Below are positions 1-10,093 of a stretch of 62,701 nt of DNA, piece after piece. Each line of letters opens with the position of its first letter. Positions within the stretch are counted from its first letter, which is position 1. Origin of the DNA: Mycoplasmatota bacterium (GTDB taxonomy: Bacteria; Bacillota_I; Bacilli_A; Izemoplasmatales; Izemoplasmataceae); contig JAUVDP010000002.1 in assembly GCA_030595255.1 (NCBI GenBank), positions 1 through 62,701 on the forward strand, written 5' to 3'. The notes beneath the pieces were generated by a model. It did no database searches and had not been told where the DNA came from. It saw nothing but the letters and a program-made list of their open reading frames with translations. The translations under genes were made by a program, and so were the position numbers.

Positions 1-240
1 GCTGTGAACGCACCTGTTAAATGGTGTTATTAGCTTTAAAAGTGCCACAGAGACGAGCTTGATAGGAAACTATTAAGGTGGTACGGGTAAACCCCGCAAG
101 CTAGAAACCCAAACTATGGTAGGGGCACTTCAATTCGGTAAATGAACTGATGAGGAGACATATTTATACGTAGATAAATGGTTACCGCCTCGTAAGAGGT
201 ACAGAACATGGCTTATAAGGTATCAATATTTTTATACAAG
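1..240 (+). ncRNA. rnpB: RNase P RNA, 3' portion (truncated by window start)
   Basis: Catalytic RNA of RNase P, which matures tRNA 5' ends. The conserved 3' half is readable: a gacgagc block near 52-58, the ggtaaaccccgcaagctaga stretch near 86-105, a gguaggggcac block near 118-128, and the terminal acagaacatggctta near 201-215. The 5' part lies outside the window. A hairpin with a T-run at 241-270 ends the transcript. The 3' end is approximate. Confidence 0.93.
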
Positions 241-270
241 AAAAAGCAATGAAAATTGCTTTTTTTATTT
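241..270 (+). terminator. Terminator of RNase P RNA
   Basis: Stem aaaaagcaat / attgcttttt with a GAAA loop followed by a T-run; it sits directly after the RNase P RNA. Confidence 0.85.
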
Positions 271-280
271 ATTATCAAAT

Positions 281-316
281 AAAAAATGCATACCATTTAG
301 GGTATGCATTTTGTTT
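281..316 (-). terminator. Terminator after the endonuclease lipoprotein gene
   Basis: A 12-bp stem (aaaatgcatacc / ggtatgcatttt) with a 5-base loop lies just beyond the minus-strand stop. Read on the minus strand it is followed by a T-run; it could also back up the rnpB terminator. Confidence 0.75.
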
Positions 317-322
317 TATATA

Positions 323-2050
323 TTATTCAGCTGAAGTGTCATAAAACCATATTAAATCAACTAAATGAGGATAATCCACGAATGGATTTCTATTATTTTG
401 TTCTGCTGCAATTACTTCCATACGATTTAGTTCAAATGGGGATACAGGATCCGCAATATGCCATGCAAGTAATTCATCTAGATATCCCATTTCATAAATT
501 CCAGGTGCTGTATTAACTAAGTTAAGATTTTCATACATAACCATCATATAGAATAATGCACGTGCAACGTCACCTTTAACATCATCACGTGGTTCATAAC
601 CTAATCCTAAAGCTGAATACGGTTTATTTCCTCTAGAACTATTCTCTCCAGGGTTAGCTGGCATTAAGTTATATAAATCTGAAGCAGCATTTACAGTAGT
701 TTGATCTGAGAAAACTCCAAGTAATGACTGTGGCCATACGTGTTCTCTATTCCAAGTAGTTCCATAATCCCATACTCCTAAAATAGAAGTACCACGATAA
801 ACTAGAATTAGATTATCAGAATTTGATGGATCAACATCTGAGTCATCTAAGACATATCTAACATCATCGTAAGTTACTCCTGTAAATCCAGTATTTAAAA
901 TAATATTTAAAGCTTCGATAAGAGCATCTCCGTACAAACCTTCAGCATCATCATAATATGAATCTAAATCCATATTAATATCTATACTACCAGTATCAAT
1001 TACTATAATTCTTATTATTTCTACTGCAGTATTCCCATATTCATCTGTTTTAGAAAATATTACTTCATACGATCCTGCTATAGAACTATCAACAGTACCA
1101 GTAGTATCACAAGTAGTATCACCTGCAACAGTATGAGTTGCAATACATCCTGTTAAATCAACAGTTTCATTTAATAAATATTGATTAACCATACTTTCAT
1201 CAAAACTAATCGTATAAAGAGGAGTATCATCACCAATAACACCTACACCAGTATATATTTGAAAGTTATCAACATTAGTTCTAGAAACTGTTTCACTTTC
1301 AATTCTAAAATAATAAGCACTATCAGAATCTAAAGACAAACTAGTAAATAAAGCTTCATCGAAAATATAACTATATTCATCTAGTGTAGCAGTAGATGTG
1401 AAACTATCAACTGTAATCCACGTATCTTTATCAAGTGATATTTGAAAATTAACAGTAGTAGCATCATCATTCCCATAAGTTCCAGCGTAGAATATTACTT
1501 GTGCAATATCTGATGCACTAAATTCTGTTTGGATATATCCATCTCTAATACGAACACTATTTCCTTCAACTTTTAAATCTGTAGCTAAACTACCAATTAA
1601 AGCATCACTTAATGTCCAACTTTCACCTGATAAAGTAATTAAACCTACTGCATAAGAAGGTTTAGAACCCTCATCAAATGTTGTTTCATAAAATAATGTA
1701 GGTACTGGTAGAGCTATTAACTCATATATTGCTTCAATTGATTGATCTTTAGAAGCAACGAATGTATACATTAAATCAGATGATAAAACTTCTTCAGTAT
1801 CAACATCTATCCAATAAAGGAATAAGAAATCTTCATGTGTAGGAGCAATAAATTCATACTGTGTTTCCCCACTATTCGTTAAAAATTCAATTTCTTCAAC
1901 TATTATACTTAGTACGTTAGTTGTTGCAATGACAGTATAATCTTCAATAACAGGATCATCATCATCTTCAACTTCTGGTTTATTACAGCTCGCAAGTGTA
2001 AAAATACTTAAAACAAGTACAAATATAAATAAAAATCTTTTAATTATCAT
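323..2050 (-). CDS. Secreted lipoprotein endonuclease (endonuclease I / NucM-Bsn family)
   Basis: Predicted 575-aa surface lipoprotein that would cut extracellular DNA or RNA. An N-terminal signal with lipobox (TLASC) leads into an acidic linker. Next come a beta-rich repeat-like region (about 45-110), a lectin-like or carbohydrate-module-like region (about 115-265) and an Ig-like domain (about 280-350). The C-terminal endonuclease I domain (about 360-570) carries the family motif NREHVWPQSLLG and the NLMPANP block. The ATG at 2050 is preferred over the GTG at 2059 because GAGGAG lies 8 bases upstream of the ATG and overlaps the GTG. Nuclease family assignment is firm; the names of the N-terminal domains are inferred. 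It pairs logically with the nucleoside salvage genes elsewhere in the window. Confidence 0.87.
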   Translation of the reverse strand: MIIKRFLFIFVLVLSIFTLASCNKPEVEDDDDPVIEDYTVIATTNVLSIIVEEIEFLTNSGETQYEFIAPTHEDFLFLYWIDVDTEEVLSSDLMYTFVASKDQSIEAIYELIALPVPTLFYETTFDEGSKPSYAVGLITLSGESWTLSDALIGSLATDLKVEGNSVRIRDGYIQTEFSASDIAQVIFYAGTYGNDDATTVNFQISLDKDTWITVDSFTSTATLDEYSYIFDEALFTSLSLDSDSAYYFRIESETVSRTNVDNFQIYTGVGVIGDDTPLYTISFDESMVNQYLLNETVDLTGCIATHTVAGDTTCDTTGTVDSSIAGSYEVIFSKTDEYGNTAVEIIRIIVIDTGSIDINMDLDSYYDDAEGLYGDALIEALNIILNTGFTGVTYDDVRYVLDDSDVDPSNSDNLILVYRGTSILGVWDYGTTWNREHVWPQSLLGVFSDQTTVNAASDLYNLMPANPGENSSRGNKPYSALGLGYEPRDDVKGDVARALFYMMVMYENLNLVNTAPGIYEMGYLDELLAWHIADPVSPFELNRMEVIAAEQNNRNPFVDYPHLVDLIWFYDTSAE

Positions 2051-2123
2051 AAAAAACACTCCTCATTTAATATATGGTTTAATTATACTTCAATTTTATA
2101 AAGTATAACTAAATAAAATATAA

Positions 2124-2471
2124 TTACTTTTTAATCGTTTCAACAACATCATCATGATTAAAGGTATTACCTTCATCAAAGATTCCACTTTGAATATATC
2201 TAGTATTATGTTTAGCAAGAAATCTTAAAAATTGAAAGACTAAAATGTAAGCTAAATACCCACCAAAGAATATCGTTACTACTAATCCAAACAAGGGTCC
2301 TAGTAGCTCAATAAACATTGCACCAAAGAATACTAACAATAATATCCAAAAGAAGAATAACGTACTTATAACTCTATTCAAATGATCATGAAAATATTTT
2401 CTCCACGTAACTTGAAATTTAAAATCATCTAATTTATCAAAATACTTATCTAAAAAATAGAAAAAATTCAC
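2124..2471 (-). CDS. Small membrane protein, unknown function
   Basis: 115-aa protein not recognised as any named family. It has a short charged N-terminal part with aromatic residues, two closely spaced hydrophobic segments (about 37-57 and 61-82), then a polar C-terminal tail. The start is chosen at the GTG at 2471: AGGAG lies 8 bases upstream, whereas the GTG at 2480 is part of that ribosome site. It stands alone between the nuclease lipoprotein (same strand, downstream) and divergent yaaA. Confidence 0.6.
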   Translation of the reverse strand: MNFFYFLDKYFDKLDDFKFQVTWRKYFHDHLNRVISTLFFFWILLLVFFGAMFIELLGPLFGLVVTIFFGGYLAYILVFQFLRFLAKHNTRYIQSGIFDEGNTFNHDDVVETIKK

Positions 2472-2533
2472 AAATATCACTCCTAACTTGCTATTATTAT
2501 AACATACTATATAATATAATAAGAGGTGATATG

Positions 2534-3238
2534 ATGAAAATAATAATTTCTCCTACTAAAACTCAAGTTGAGGGATTTTCTGAATACTTAAATGACAAAG
2601 AATTACTATTTTTAGACAATCATAAAAAGATATTATCAATCTTAAAAAAACTAACTAAAAAAGATATTAAAAAGGTTATGAAAATTGATAAAGATATGTT
2701 AGAAAATACATATAATAACATTAAAAATTATCATGATTTACAAAGCTCTCATGCTTTTTCAAGTTTCAATGGCCTTGTCTTTAAAGGGCTGAATAAAGAC
2801 TTTTACAAAGAAACTGAGTATCGTTATATTGAAAATAACTTAAGGATACTTGATGCTTTTTATGGAGTACTTGAACCAGGTACAAAAATTAAACCATATC
2901 GGTTAGATATGAAAATGAAAATAGGAGTTAATTTATATAAATATTGGGATATTAAACCGTATTTTAAAGATGAAGTAATTATTAATTTAGCATCAAGTGA
3001 ATTTAGTAAGATGCTTGATGGTTGTAAACTTATAAATATATCATTTCTACAGTACAAAGATGGTAAGTTTATTAATCAAGCAACCTACTCTAAACAAGCT
3101 AGAGGTAAGTTCTTAAATTATCTAATATTAAACAAGATTGAAAATACTAAATTAATGAAAAAGTATTGTGTTGAAGGGTACATTTTTAATGAGATGATAT
3201 CAAACAATGACAATCTTATCTTTACTAGAGAAGTATAA
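2534..3238 (+). CDS. yaaA: YaaA family (DUF328) peroxide-stress protein
   Basis: 234-aa member of the YaaA/DUF328 family, which in E. coli lowers free iron and limits DNA damage during peroxide stress. The family opening KIIISPTKT is present, as are the conserved blocks FNGLVFKGL (about 78-86), FYGVLEPGTKIKPYRLDMK (about 112-130), a NLASSEFSK motif and a C-terminal KQARGKF motif. The ATG at 2534 gives a better distance to AGGTG than the ATG at 2531. Monocistronic, with its own terminator. Confidence 0.88.
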   Translation: MKIIISPTKTQVEGFSEYLNDKELLFLDNHKKILSILKKLTKKDIKKVMKIDKDMLENTYNNIKNYHDLQSSHAFSSFNGLVFKGLNKDFYKETEYRYIENNLRILDAFYGVLEPGTKIKPYRLDMKMKIGVNLYKYWDIKPYFKDEVIINLASSEFSKMLDGCKLINISFLQYKDGKFINQATYSKQARGKFLNYLILNKIENTKLMKKYCVEGYIFNEMISNNDNLIFTREV

Positions 3239-3263
3239 CGGCACAAATGTGCCGTTTTGTTTG
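3238..3263 (+). terminator. Terminator after yaaA
   Basis: Stem cggcac / gtgccg with an AAAT loop, then TTTTGTTT. It starts at the stop codon. Confidence 0.8.
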
Positions 3264-3283
3264 CTAAAATAAGAATATATTTA

Positions 3284-3312
3284 TTGCAAAAATAGAAAAT
3301 ATAATGTAAAAT
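3284..3312 (+). promoter_or_regulatory. Predicted sigma-A promoter of lepA
   Basis: TTGCAA, 17-base spacer, TAAAAT, ending 28 bases before the lepA start codon and downstream of the yaaA terminator. Confidence 0.55.
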
Positions 3313-3340
3313 GAATTAGCACTAATTAGGAGGTGATTTT

Positions 3341-5173
3341 ATGAGTAAAGAACTAGACTACAAAGCAATTAGTAAAAGGCAAGAGAATATTAGAAATTTT
3401 AGTATTATTGCTCATATTGATCACGGAAAATCAACACTCGCAGATCGTATTTTAGAAATCACTAATACGGTAGCAAGTAGAGATATGAAAACTCAGTTAC
3501 TTGATTCAATGGATTTAGAAAGAGAACGTGGAATTACTATTAAATTGAATGCTGTTGAAATAAATTATACAGCAAATGATGGTGAAACATATATCTTACA
3601 TTTAATAGATACTCCAGGTCACGTTGACTTTACTTATGAAGTATCAAGAAGCTTAGCTGCTTGTGAAGGAGCTGTACTAGTAGTAGACGCTGCTCAAGGT
3701 ATTGAAGCTCAAACTTTAGCTAATGTGTATTTAGCACTTGATAATGATTTAGAAATAATACCAGTTATTAATAAAATAGATTTACCTTCAGCTGATCCTG
3801 AAAAGGTAAAAGAAGAAATAGAAGATATTATTGGACTTGATGCAAGTAATGCAGTTCATGCTAGTGCTAAAGAAGGTATTGGAATTAAGGAAATACTTGA
3901 ACAAGTTGTTGAGTTAGTTCCTGCTCCTGTAGGAGATCCAAAAGCACCATTACAAGCTTTAATCTTTGATTCATACTTTGATACTTATAGAGGAATAATA
4001 CCTAGTGTAAGAGTTGTTCAAGGTACAATCAAAAAAGGTGATTTAATATATATGATGGCTACTGATAGTAGTTATGAAGTAATAAGTGTTGGAGTTTCAA
4101 CTCCAGCAGAAGAAAAAAGAGATTACTTAGGACCAGGAGATGTTGGATTCTTTACTGCTTCAATTAAAAATGTTGAAGATGTAAGAGTTGGTGATACTGT
4201 AACTAAGAAAGATGATCTAGCTTCTGAACCATTACCAGGTTATAGAACATTAAACCCAATGGTATTTTGCGGGATGTTTCCAATTGATTCTGGAGATTAT
4301 AATGATTTAAGAGAAGCACTAGGTAAACTTAAATTAAACGATGCTTCACTTATATATGAACCTGAAACAAGTCAAGCACTTGGATTTGGATTTAGAACAG
4401 GATTTCTTGGATTACTTCATATGGAAATAATTCAAGAAAGAATTGAAAGAGAATTTAATATTCCATTAATTGCGACTAGTCCTAGCGTTATTTATAATGT
4501 TTATTTAACTAATGGATCTAACGTTTCAATTGATAATCCTACTGATTTACCTCCTATCCAAAATATTGATAGAATAGAAGAACCTTATGTTACAGCTACT
4601 ATTCTTACACCTGAAGAGTTTGTTGGTAATATTATGGAATTATGTCAGTATAAACGCGGAATATTTGTAGATATGAAATATTTAGGTGAAACAAGAGTTC
4701 AGTTAACATATCAATTACCATTACTAGAAATTGTTTATGATTTCTTTGATAAGTTAAAATCATATTCTAAAGGATATGCCTCATTTGATTATGAATTTCA
4801 TAGTTATAGATCTAGTAAGCTTGTTAAGATGGATATCTTATTAAATAACGAAATAGTAGATGCTTTAAGTATTATAGTTTTCCAAGACTTTGCTTATAGA
4901 AGAGGTAAAGCAATAACTGAAAAACTTAAAGAGATAATTCCTAGACATATGTTTGAAGTTCCTATTCAAGCAGCAATTAACCAAAAGATAATTGCAAGAT
5001 CTACTATTAAAGCAATGCGTAAAAACGTATTAGCAAAATGTTATGGTGGAGATATTACTCGTAAAAAGAAATTGCTTGAAAAACAGAAAAAAGGTAAGAA
5101 GAAAATGAAAAGTATAGGAAGTGTTGAAATACCTCAAGAAGCCTTCTTGACTGTACTTAAATTAGACGATTAA
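3341..5173 (+). CDS. lepA: Elongation factor 4 (LepA) GTPase
   Basis: 610-aa translation GTPase (EF4) that acts on the ribosome; the usual family length is about 600. The G1 loop is AHIDHGKST (about 24-32), switch II is DTPGHVDF (about 90-97), NKID is near 143-146 and a SAKEG G5 motif follows. The LepA-specific C-terminal domain is complete, with the [20 protein letters not shown] signature near 561-580 followed by a lysine-rich stretch. AGGAGGTG precedes the ATG. Single-gene unit between two terminators. Confidence 0.97.
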   Translation: MSKELDYKAISKRQENIRNFSIIAHIDHGKSTLADRILEITNTVASRDMKTQLLDSMDLERERGITIKLNAVEINYTANDGETYILHLIDTPGHVDFTYEVSRSLAACEGAVLVVDAAQGIEAQTLANVYLALDNDLEIIPVINKIDLPSADPEKVKEEIEDIIGLDASNAVHASAKEGIGIKEILEQVVELVPAPVGDPKAPLQALIFDSYFDTYRGIIPSVRVVQGTIKKGDLIYMMATDSSYEVISVGVSTPAEEKRDYLGPGDVGFFTASIKNVEDVRVGDTVTKKDDLASEPLPGYRTLNPMVFCGMFPIDSGDYNDLREALGKLKLNDASLIYEPETSQALGFGFRTGFLGLLHMEIIQERIEREFNIPLIATSPSVIYNVYLTNGSNVSIDNPTDLPPIQNIDRIEEPYVTATILTPEEFVGNIMELCQYKRGIFVDMKYLGETRVQLTYQLPLLEIVYDFFDKLKSYSKGYASFDYEFHSYRSSKLVKMDILLNNEIVDALSIIVFQDFAYRRGKAITEKLKEIIPRHMFEVPIQAAINQKIIARSTIKAMRKNVLAKCYGGDITRKKKLLEKQKKGKKKMKSIGSVEIPQEAFLTVLKLDD

Positions 5174-5180
5174 AACATAG

Positions 5181-5207
5181 AAAAGCCCTTGTTAAAGGGC
5201 TTTTTGT
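5181..5207 (+). terminator. Terminator after lepA
   Basis: Stem aaaagccctt / aaagggcttt with a short loop and T-run. Confidence 0.85.
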
Positions 5208-5230
5208 ATGATGATATTTTACGATATATA

Positions 5231-5259
5231 TTGATATTGGTAAAAATATATGCTATAAT
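5231..5259 (+). promoter_or_regulatory. Predicted sigma-A promoter of the flotillin operon
   Basis: TTGATA, 17-base spacer, TATAAT, 36 bases upstream of the chosen start at 5296. Confidence 0.65.
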
Positions 5260-5295
5260 TACTTTGTACCAAAATTGTTAATAAGGAGGGATTTA

Positions 5296-5880
5296 ATGTT
5301 ACTAGCAATTGATTTTTTACAAGGAAGCGCATATTTTTATATCGCACTAGCCTTTTCAACATTCTTTGTTCTTCAAGGAGTATTTACATTTATAGGTATA
5401 GGCGATGCATTTGAAATTGACGCAGACTTCGATGCTGAAATCGATGTGGACGTTGATATTACTAACGGAATAGGTATGACTTTGCACTTATTCTCTGTTA
5501 GAGGAATAATTGCTTTTTTTATGATGTTTGGATGGACAGGTCATTTATTAACAGAAGGTGACATATCTCCAATCATAGTTTTTATTGCAGCCTTTGTATC
5601 TGGCTCAATAATGCTGTTTTTAGTATCGTTGATATATTATTTTATTCTAAAATTAAGTCAAGAAGGTACTTTGAATAAACAAGAAGCAATAGGTAAAGAA
5701 GGAACTGTATATATCCCTATACCTAATAGAAATGAAGGAATTGGGAAAGTACAATTGATAGTGAGTGGATCACTACAAACATTAGATGCAATCGCAAAAG
5801 ATAAGAGCATAAAAACGGGGACTGAAGTAAAAGTTCTAGCGATAGTTAATAATATGCTTGAAGTCGAAGAAATAGAATAG
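5296..5880 (+). CDS. NfeD-like (YuaF/YqiJ-type) flotillin partner membrane protein
   Basis: 194-aa membrane protein expected to work with the flotillin encoded 14 bases downstream, as YuaF does with FloT in Bacillus. Hydrophobic segments lie at about 12-30, 62-85 and 92-117. An acidic stretch of alternating Asp (about 38-54) follows the first segment, which is typical of this family. The C-terminal part (about 130-194) fits an NfeD-type OB fold (GKEGTVYIPI, GTEVKVLAIVNNMLEVE). The ATG at 5296 follows AAGGAGGG by 5 bases; an upstream TTG at 5275 has no ribosome site. Family confident, exact orthology less so. Confidence 0.8.
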   Translation: MLLAIDFLQGSAYFYIALAFSTFFVLQGVFTFIGIGDAFEIDADFDAEIDVDVDITNGIGMTLHLFSVRGIIAFFMMFGWTGHLLTEGDISPIIVFIAAFVSGSIMLFLVSLIYYFILKLSQEGTLNKQEAIGKEGTVYIPIPNRNEGIGKVQLIVSGSLQTLDAIAKDKSIKTGTEVKVLAIVNNMLEVEEIE

Positions 5881-5894
5881 GGAGGAATTAAGTT

Positions 5895-7292
5895 ATGAAT
5901 TATTTAGGAATTATATTAGTAATTGGAGTCATAATTCTATTTGTTACTGTAGTTGCAGTAATATCTAGATACCGTAGATGTCCATCGGACAAGATTTTAG
6001 TAATTTATGGTAGTGTAGGAAAAGGTACTGGAGGAGCAAGCAGAAGTGCTCAATGTATTCATGGTGGGGCTAGATTTATATGGCCAGTTGTTCAAGATTA
6101 TCGTTATTTAGATTTAACACCTATGAGTATTGAAGTTAACTTAACAAACGCACTTTCAAAACAAAACATTCGTGTTGATGTACCTTCAAGATTTACTGTA
6201 GCAATATCTACTGAACCTGGAATCATGCAAAATGCTGCAGAAAGATTACTTGGTTTAAACCACGAAGCTATTAAAGAACTTGCAAAAGATATCTTATTTG
6301 GGCAATTACGTTTAGTAATCGCAACAATGGATATTGAGGAAATTAATAATGACCGTGATAAATTCTTAACAAACGTATCTAAAAACGTTGAACAAGAATT
6401 AAGTAAAATCGGATTAAAATTAATTAACGTTAATGTTACAGATATTAGAGATGAATCATCATATATCGAAGCATTAGGTAAAGAAGCTGCTGCAAAAGCT
6501 ATCAATGATGCACGTAAAACTGTTGCTGAGAAAAACCGTGATGGATCAATTGGTGAAGCTGTAGCACAAAGAGATGAAAGAATTAATGTAGCAAAAGCAG
6601 ATTCAGTTGCCGTTGAAGGTGAGAATGAAGCGAAAGTTACAATCGCTAATTCAGATGCTTTAAGACGTGAAAGAGAAGCTGAAGCGTTAAGAAGAGCAAC
6701 AGCTGCAGAAAAAGTACAATCAGCAAAAGCATTAGAAGAAGCTTATCTTTCTGAGCGTGACGCAGAACTTGGTCGTGCCGAAAAAGAAAGAGCTACAAAA
6801 GAAGCAGATATCTTAGTACAAGCTAAAATTGATAAAGAAAAAGTTGAAATTGAAGCTGAAGCACAAGCAGAAAAAACTAGACGTATTGCTAAAGGTGAAG
6901 CTGACGCTATATTCTTAAAAATGAAAGCACAAGCTGATGGGATTAATGAAATCCTTACTAAGCAAGCTGATGGGTTTGATCACATCGTTAAAGCTGCAAA
7001 TAATGACACTGCGAGCGCAGTATCGTTAATGATCGCAGATAAATTAGAAGATATCGTAGCTACTCAAGTTGAAGCTATCAAAGGAATCAAAATTGATAAA
7101 GTTACTGTATGGGACGGACTTGGTAATGGTAGTGAAGATGGTACACCATCAACTGCAAAATTCTTATCAGGTATGTTAAAATCACTTCCACCATTTGAAG
7201 ATGTATTTAAAATGGCAGGAATGGATCTTCCTTCTATACTACAAGGTAAAGATAAATTACCTACAGTAGAAGAAGTTAAAGAAGAAAAATAA
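5895..7292 (+). CDS. floT: Flotillin family protein (SPFH domain)
   Basis: 465-aa membrane-associated scaffold protein of the flotillin/FloT family, which organises membrane microdomains and fluidity. An N-terminal hydrophobic anchor (about 3-24) leads to an SPFH domain (about 30-200), which includes GGARFIWPVVQDYRYLDL. Then comes a long Ala/Glu-rich coiled coil (about 205-345), as in FloT, and a C-terminal domain with DKVTVWDGLGNG. GGAGGAATTAAGTT precedes the ATG. It forms an operon with the NfeD-like gene upstream and ends at a strong terminator. In wall-less cells its role in membrane organisation may matter more than usual (inference). Confidence 0.93.
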   Translation: MNYLGIILVIGVIILFVTVVAVISRYRRCPSDKILVIYGSVGKGTGGASRSAQCIHGGARFIWPVVQDYRYLDLTPMSIEVNLTNALSKQNIRVDVPSRFTVAISTEPGIMQNAAERLLGLNHEAIKELAKDILFGQLRLVIATMDIEEINNDRDKFLTNVSKNVEQELSKIGLKLINVNVTDIRDESSYIEALGKEAAAKAINDARKTVAEKNRDGSIGEAVAQRDERINVAKADSVAVEGENEAKVTIANSDALRREREAEALRRATAAEKVQSAKALEEAYLSERDAELGRAEKERATKEADILVQAKIDKEKVEIEAEAQAEKTRRIAKGEADAIFLKMKAQADGINEILTKQADGFDHIVKAANNDTASAVSLMIADKLEDIVATQVEAIKGIKIDKVTVWDGLGNGSEDGTPSTAKFLSGMLKSLPPFEDVFKMAGMDLPSILQGKDKLPTVEEVKEEK

Positions 7293-7300
7293 TCAAACTA

Positions 7301-7330
7301 AAAGGACTATTTCTAGTCCTTTTTTTTATT
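7301..7330 (+). terminator. Terminator of the flotillin operon
   Basis: Stem aaaggacta / tagtccttt with a TTTC loop and a run of eight T. It reaches into the end of the convergent DUF2202 gene. Confidence 0.88.
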
Positions 7331-7925
7331 CATATTTTGCTAAGTTCTTCTCAAATGCTGCTAAATGTTTAATAGATGCATCTCTTAAAGCACTAAATGT
7401 ATCTCTAACATCATCTGGTAGTTCTTGTTCTAAGAATAAGTTATACATATCAATATTTAATATCTCAGCTAATACTCCAGTTCTAAATGTATCTTCAATA
7501 TCAATTACAGGGAGTAAATGATTTTGTGCATCATTATAAGGAACTAATAATTCATATGTCTCAAAATGAGGAAGAAGCATTTCTATATGAGAAGCTTCCG
7601 CATTTATAATATTACTAAATGGCTTAGTTACATCAAAGTTAGCTAGAATATATTCATATTCTGCGTAAGCTGAATATTCATCTTCAATAGCGTAAACAAG
7701 CATTGCTTCTAAAGTTAATGATTCAGAACTTAGTGCACTTACACTACCCCAATTAACCGCATACTCATATAAATCTGTGACTATAATTTGTTCTAATGTT
7801 TCAGTTTCAGTAACTTCTTCAAGCGATTCAAGATCTATTTCATCAACATATGATCCAAAATTATCACATCCAGTTAATGTAAATACTAATAGTAATGATG
7901 TTACTAGAATTGTTATTTTTTTCAT
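7326..7925 (-). CDS. DUF2202 (ferritin-like fold) lipoprotein
   Basis: 199-aa predicted lipoprotein: the signal MKKITILVTSLLLVFTLTGC ends in a clear lipobox. The mature part matches DUF2202 proteins, a ferritin-like helical bundle. Glu-rich helix 1 has YAIEDEYSAYAEYEYIL (about 86-102) and helix 2 has NAEASHIEML (about 119-128), an arrangement that could bind a di-metal centre. The biochemical role is not known; metal binding is inferred from the E...E..H pattern. It has its own ribosome site (GGTGGAAAT) and faces flotillin convergently. Confidence 0.75.
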   Translation of the reverse strand: MKKITILVTSLLLVFTLTGCDNFGSYVDEIDLESLEEVTETETLEQIIVTDLYEYAVNWGSVSALSSESLTLEAMLVYAIEDEYSAYAEYEYILANFDVTKPFSNIINAEASHIEMLLPHFETYELLVPYNDAQNHLLPVIDIEDTFRTGVLAEILNIDMYNLFLEQELPDDVRDTFSALRDASIKHLAAFEKNLAKYE

Positions 7926-8063
7926 ATAATTTCCACCTATCTGTGTAGTTCTTATATATATAACAAATGAAATTAAGTTTTTATTGGATTTATTTTAAAA
8001 AAGTTTTATTATTGTGTTAAAAACATCCTAAATTGTGATAGAATATTTAACGAGGTGAGTATT

Positions 8064-9173
8064 ATGTTAACCGCTCTTTATATACACGTACCATTTTGTG
8101 AAAAGATATGTGTCTACTGTGATTTCCATAAGGAAATCGCTACTTTAACTAAGAAAACAAAATACATAGATGCATTAATAAAAGAGCTTATTAAAAACAA
8201 AGATACTCTCAAGAATATTAAAACTGTTTATATCGGAGGAGGAACTCCTTCTAATTTAGCACTTGATTTACTTGAAAAACTACTTAAAGCAATTAACGAA
8301 AACTTAAATATCACTAGTAAAGTTGAATTTAGTATTGAAACTAATCCTAATGATATAACGATTCAAAAGGCTTTACTATTTAGTAAATATAATATTAATA
8401 GAGTTAGTGTCGGTGTTCAAACGTTTAATAATGATCATTTAAAGTTCCTTGGTAGAACACATAATAAGAATGATGTTATAAATGCAGTTAATAATCTACA
8501 TAAAGCTGGAATTAACAACATTAATATTGATATGATATTTAGCTTAGTAAAACAAACAGAAGCTGAATTAAGAGAAGATATTAAAGAAGCACTAAAACTT
8601 GATATTACTCATTTATCATACTATTCACTTATACTAGAGGAAAAGACAACATTATATCACTTATATAACCAAAATAAAGTAAGCATGAATAGTGAAGATA
8701 TAGAAGCATTAATGTATAATATAGTGATAGATAGTTTAGTAGAAAAAGGATTTAATCATTACGAAATTAGTAATTTTTGTAAAGAAGGTTTTGAATCCAA
8801 TCACAATACTATTTATTGGAAGAATTTAGATTATTTAGGAATAGGTAGTGGAAGCCACTCCTTAATAGATAATAAAAGATTTTATAATGAGAGTAATGTT
8901 ACTAAATATATAAATGACACTATGAATGATATTAATGAAATAAAAGTTGAATATGATACTGAACCATTAAGAGAAGAATTAATTATGGGACTTAGATTAC
9001 TTAAAGGAATTAATGTTAACGATATTAATTCTAAGTACAATATCAATCTATTAGAAGATTACAAAGAATTAAATGAATTTATTAAGAAAGATTTATTAGT
9101 ACTAGATAATGGATTTATCCATTTCACAAGAAAAGGTTTAATGCTTGGAAATCTAGTATTTGGAATCTTTTAA
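8064..9173 (+). CDS. hemW: HemW-like radical SAM heme chaperone / coproporphyrinogen oxidase-like
   Basis: 369-aa radical SAM protein. The CxxxCxxC cluster motif lies at Cys12, Cys16 and Cys19 (FCEKICVYCDF), which fits HemW rather than HemN. The GGGTPS motif follows near 65, and RVSVGVQTF and the HemW C-terminal domain are present. HemW is thought to deliver heme to respiratory proteins; many fermentative bacteria keep it next to housekeeping genes. The ATG at 8064 is chosen over the GTG at 8055, which lies inside the ribosome site GAGGTGAG. First gene of an operon with xerD (11-base gap), deoB, MATE and an unknown. Confidence 0.9.
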   Translation: MLTALYIHVPFCEKICVYCDFHKEIATLTKKTKYIDALIKELIKNKDTLKNIKTVYIGGGTPSNLALDLLEKLLKAINENLNITSKVEFSIETNPNDITIQKALLFSKYNINRVSVGVQTFNNDHLKFLGRTHNKNDVINAVNNLHKAGINNINIDMIFSLVKQTEAELREDIKEALKLDITHLSYYSLILEEKTTLYHLYNQNKVSMNSEDIEALMYNIVIDSLVEKGFNHYEISNFCKEGFESNHNTIYWKNLDYLGIGSGSHSLIDNKRFYNESNVTKYINDTMNDINEIKVEYDTEPLREELIMGLRLLKGINVNDINSKYNINLLEDYKELNEFIKKDLLVLDNGFIHFTRKGLMLGNLVFGIF

Positions 9174-9184
9174 GGAGGTATAAC

Positions 9185-10093
9185 ATGTTAAAAGGATTAC
9201 TTAAAGAATATGAATACTACTTAAAAATAACTAAAGGACTTAGTCATAATTCAATAAAATCGTATATTACGGATTTAAAAGAATATATTGAATTCTTAAA
9301 CAAGAATTACTTACTGAGAGACCCTGATAAAATCACTAAACAACATATTAGAAATTTTATCGCAAGACTTAAAAGAAAGAATAATACAGCTTCATCTATT
9401 TCTAGAAAGATGAGTGCTATAAGGTCTTTTCATAAGTATATGTTAATTGAGAAAATAATATATACAAACGTAACTATTGGAATTAGTTTACCTAAAAAAG
9501 AAAAAAGATTACCACTTGTTTTATCTGTTAATGAGATCGATGCTTTAATGATCGCAGCTGACGGTGATGATCCACTAGAACTACGAAATAGAGCTATGTT
9601 AGAACTGCTTTATGGTAGTGGACTTAGAATTACTGAACTTATTGAATTAAGGTTAGCTGATTTACATCTTAATATGGGATTTATTAATGTTACTGGTAAA
9701 GGTAATAAAGAAAGAATAGTCCCTATTGGTGATGAAGGACAATATGCTTTAAAAAGATATCTTGATAAAGGACGTTCAGTATTAAAAAAAGTTCAAGGTG
9801 ATATAATTTTTGTAAATAATAGAGGAAATAAGATAAGTAGAGTAGGCTTTTATAAAACACTTAAACGTTTAGCTATTAAAGCTGGAATTACTAAAGATAT
9901 TAGCCCTCATACTTTAAGACATAGCTTTGCATCTCATTTACTTGAGAATGGAGTAGACTTAAGAATGGTTCAAGAACTACTGGGTCATGAAGATATTTCA
10001 ACGACTCAAATATATACACATATAAATAAAAAACAATTAAAAAGTGTTTATGAGGAATTCCATCCTCGTTCATACAAAAAGGAGGAATTTTAA
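9185..10093 (+). CDS. xerD: Tyrosine recombinase XerD
   Basis: 302-aa site-specific recombinase for chromosome dimer resolution at dif. It has an N-terminal SAM-like DNA-binding domain (1-105). The catalytic domain has Arg148 (GSGLRIT), Lys172 (TGKGNKER), His242 and Arg245 (HTLRH), His268 (LLGHED) and the nucleophile Tyr277 (TQIYTH), so all key residues are present. The position just before deoB is the same as in Bacillus (xerD-drm), which favours XerD over XerC. AGGAGGTATAAC precedes the ATG, and the stop overlaps the deoB start by one base. Confidence 0.93.
   Translation: MLKGLLKEYEYYLKITKGLSHNSIKSYITDLKEYIEFLNKNYLLRDPDKITKQHIRNFIARLKRKNNTASSISRKMSAIRSFHKYMLIEKIIYTNVTIGISLPKKEKRLPLVLSVNEIDALMIAADGDDPLELRNRAMLELLYGSGLRITELIELRLADLHLNMGFINVTGKGNKERIVPIGDEGQYALKRYLDKGRSVLKKVQGDIIFVNNRGNKISRVGFYKTLKRLAIKAGITKDISPHTLRHSFASHLLENGVDLRMVQELLGHEDISTTQIYTHINKKQLKSVYEEFHPRSYKKEEF

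Noticed and set aside
5275-5295. Longer N terminus of the NfeD-like protein from TTG at 5275
   Set aside because: It would translate through the AAGGAGGG ribosome site that clearly serves the ATG at 5296.
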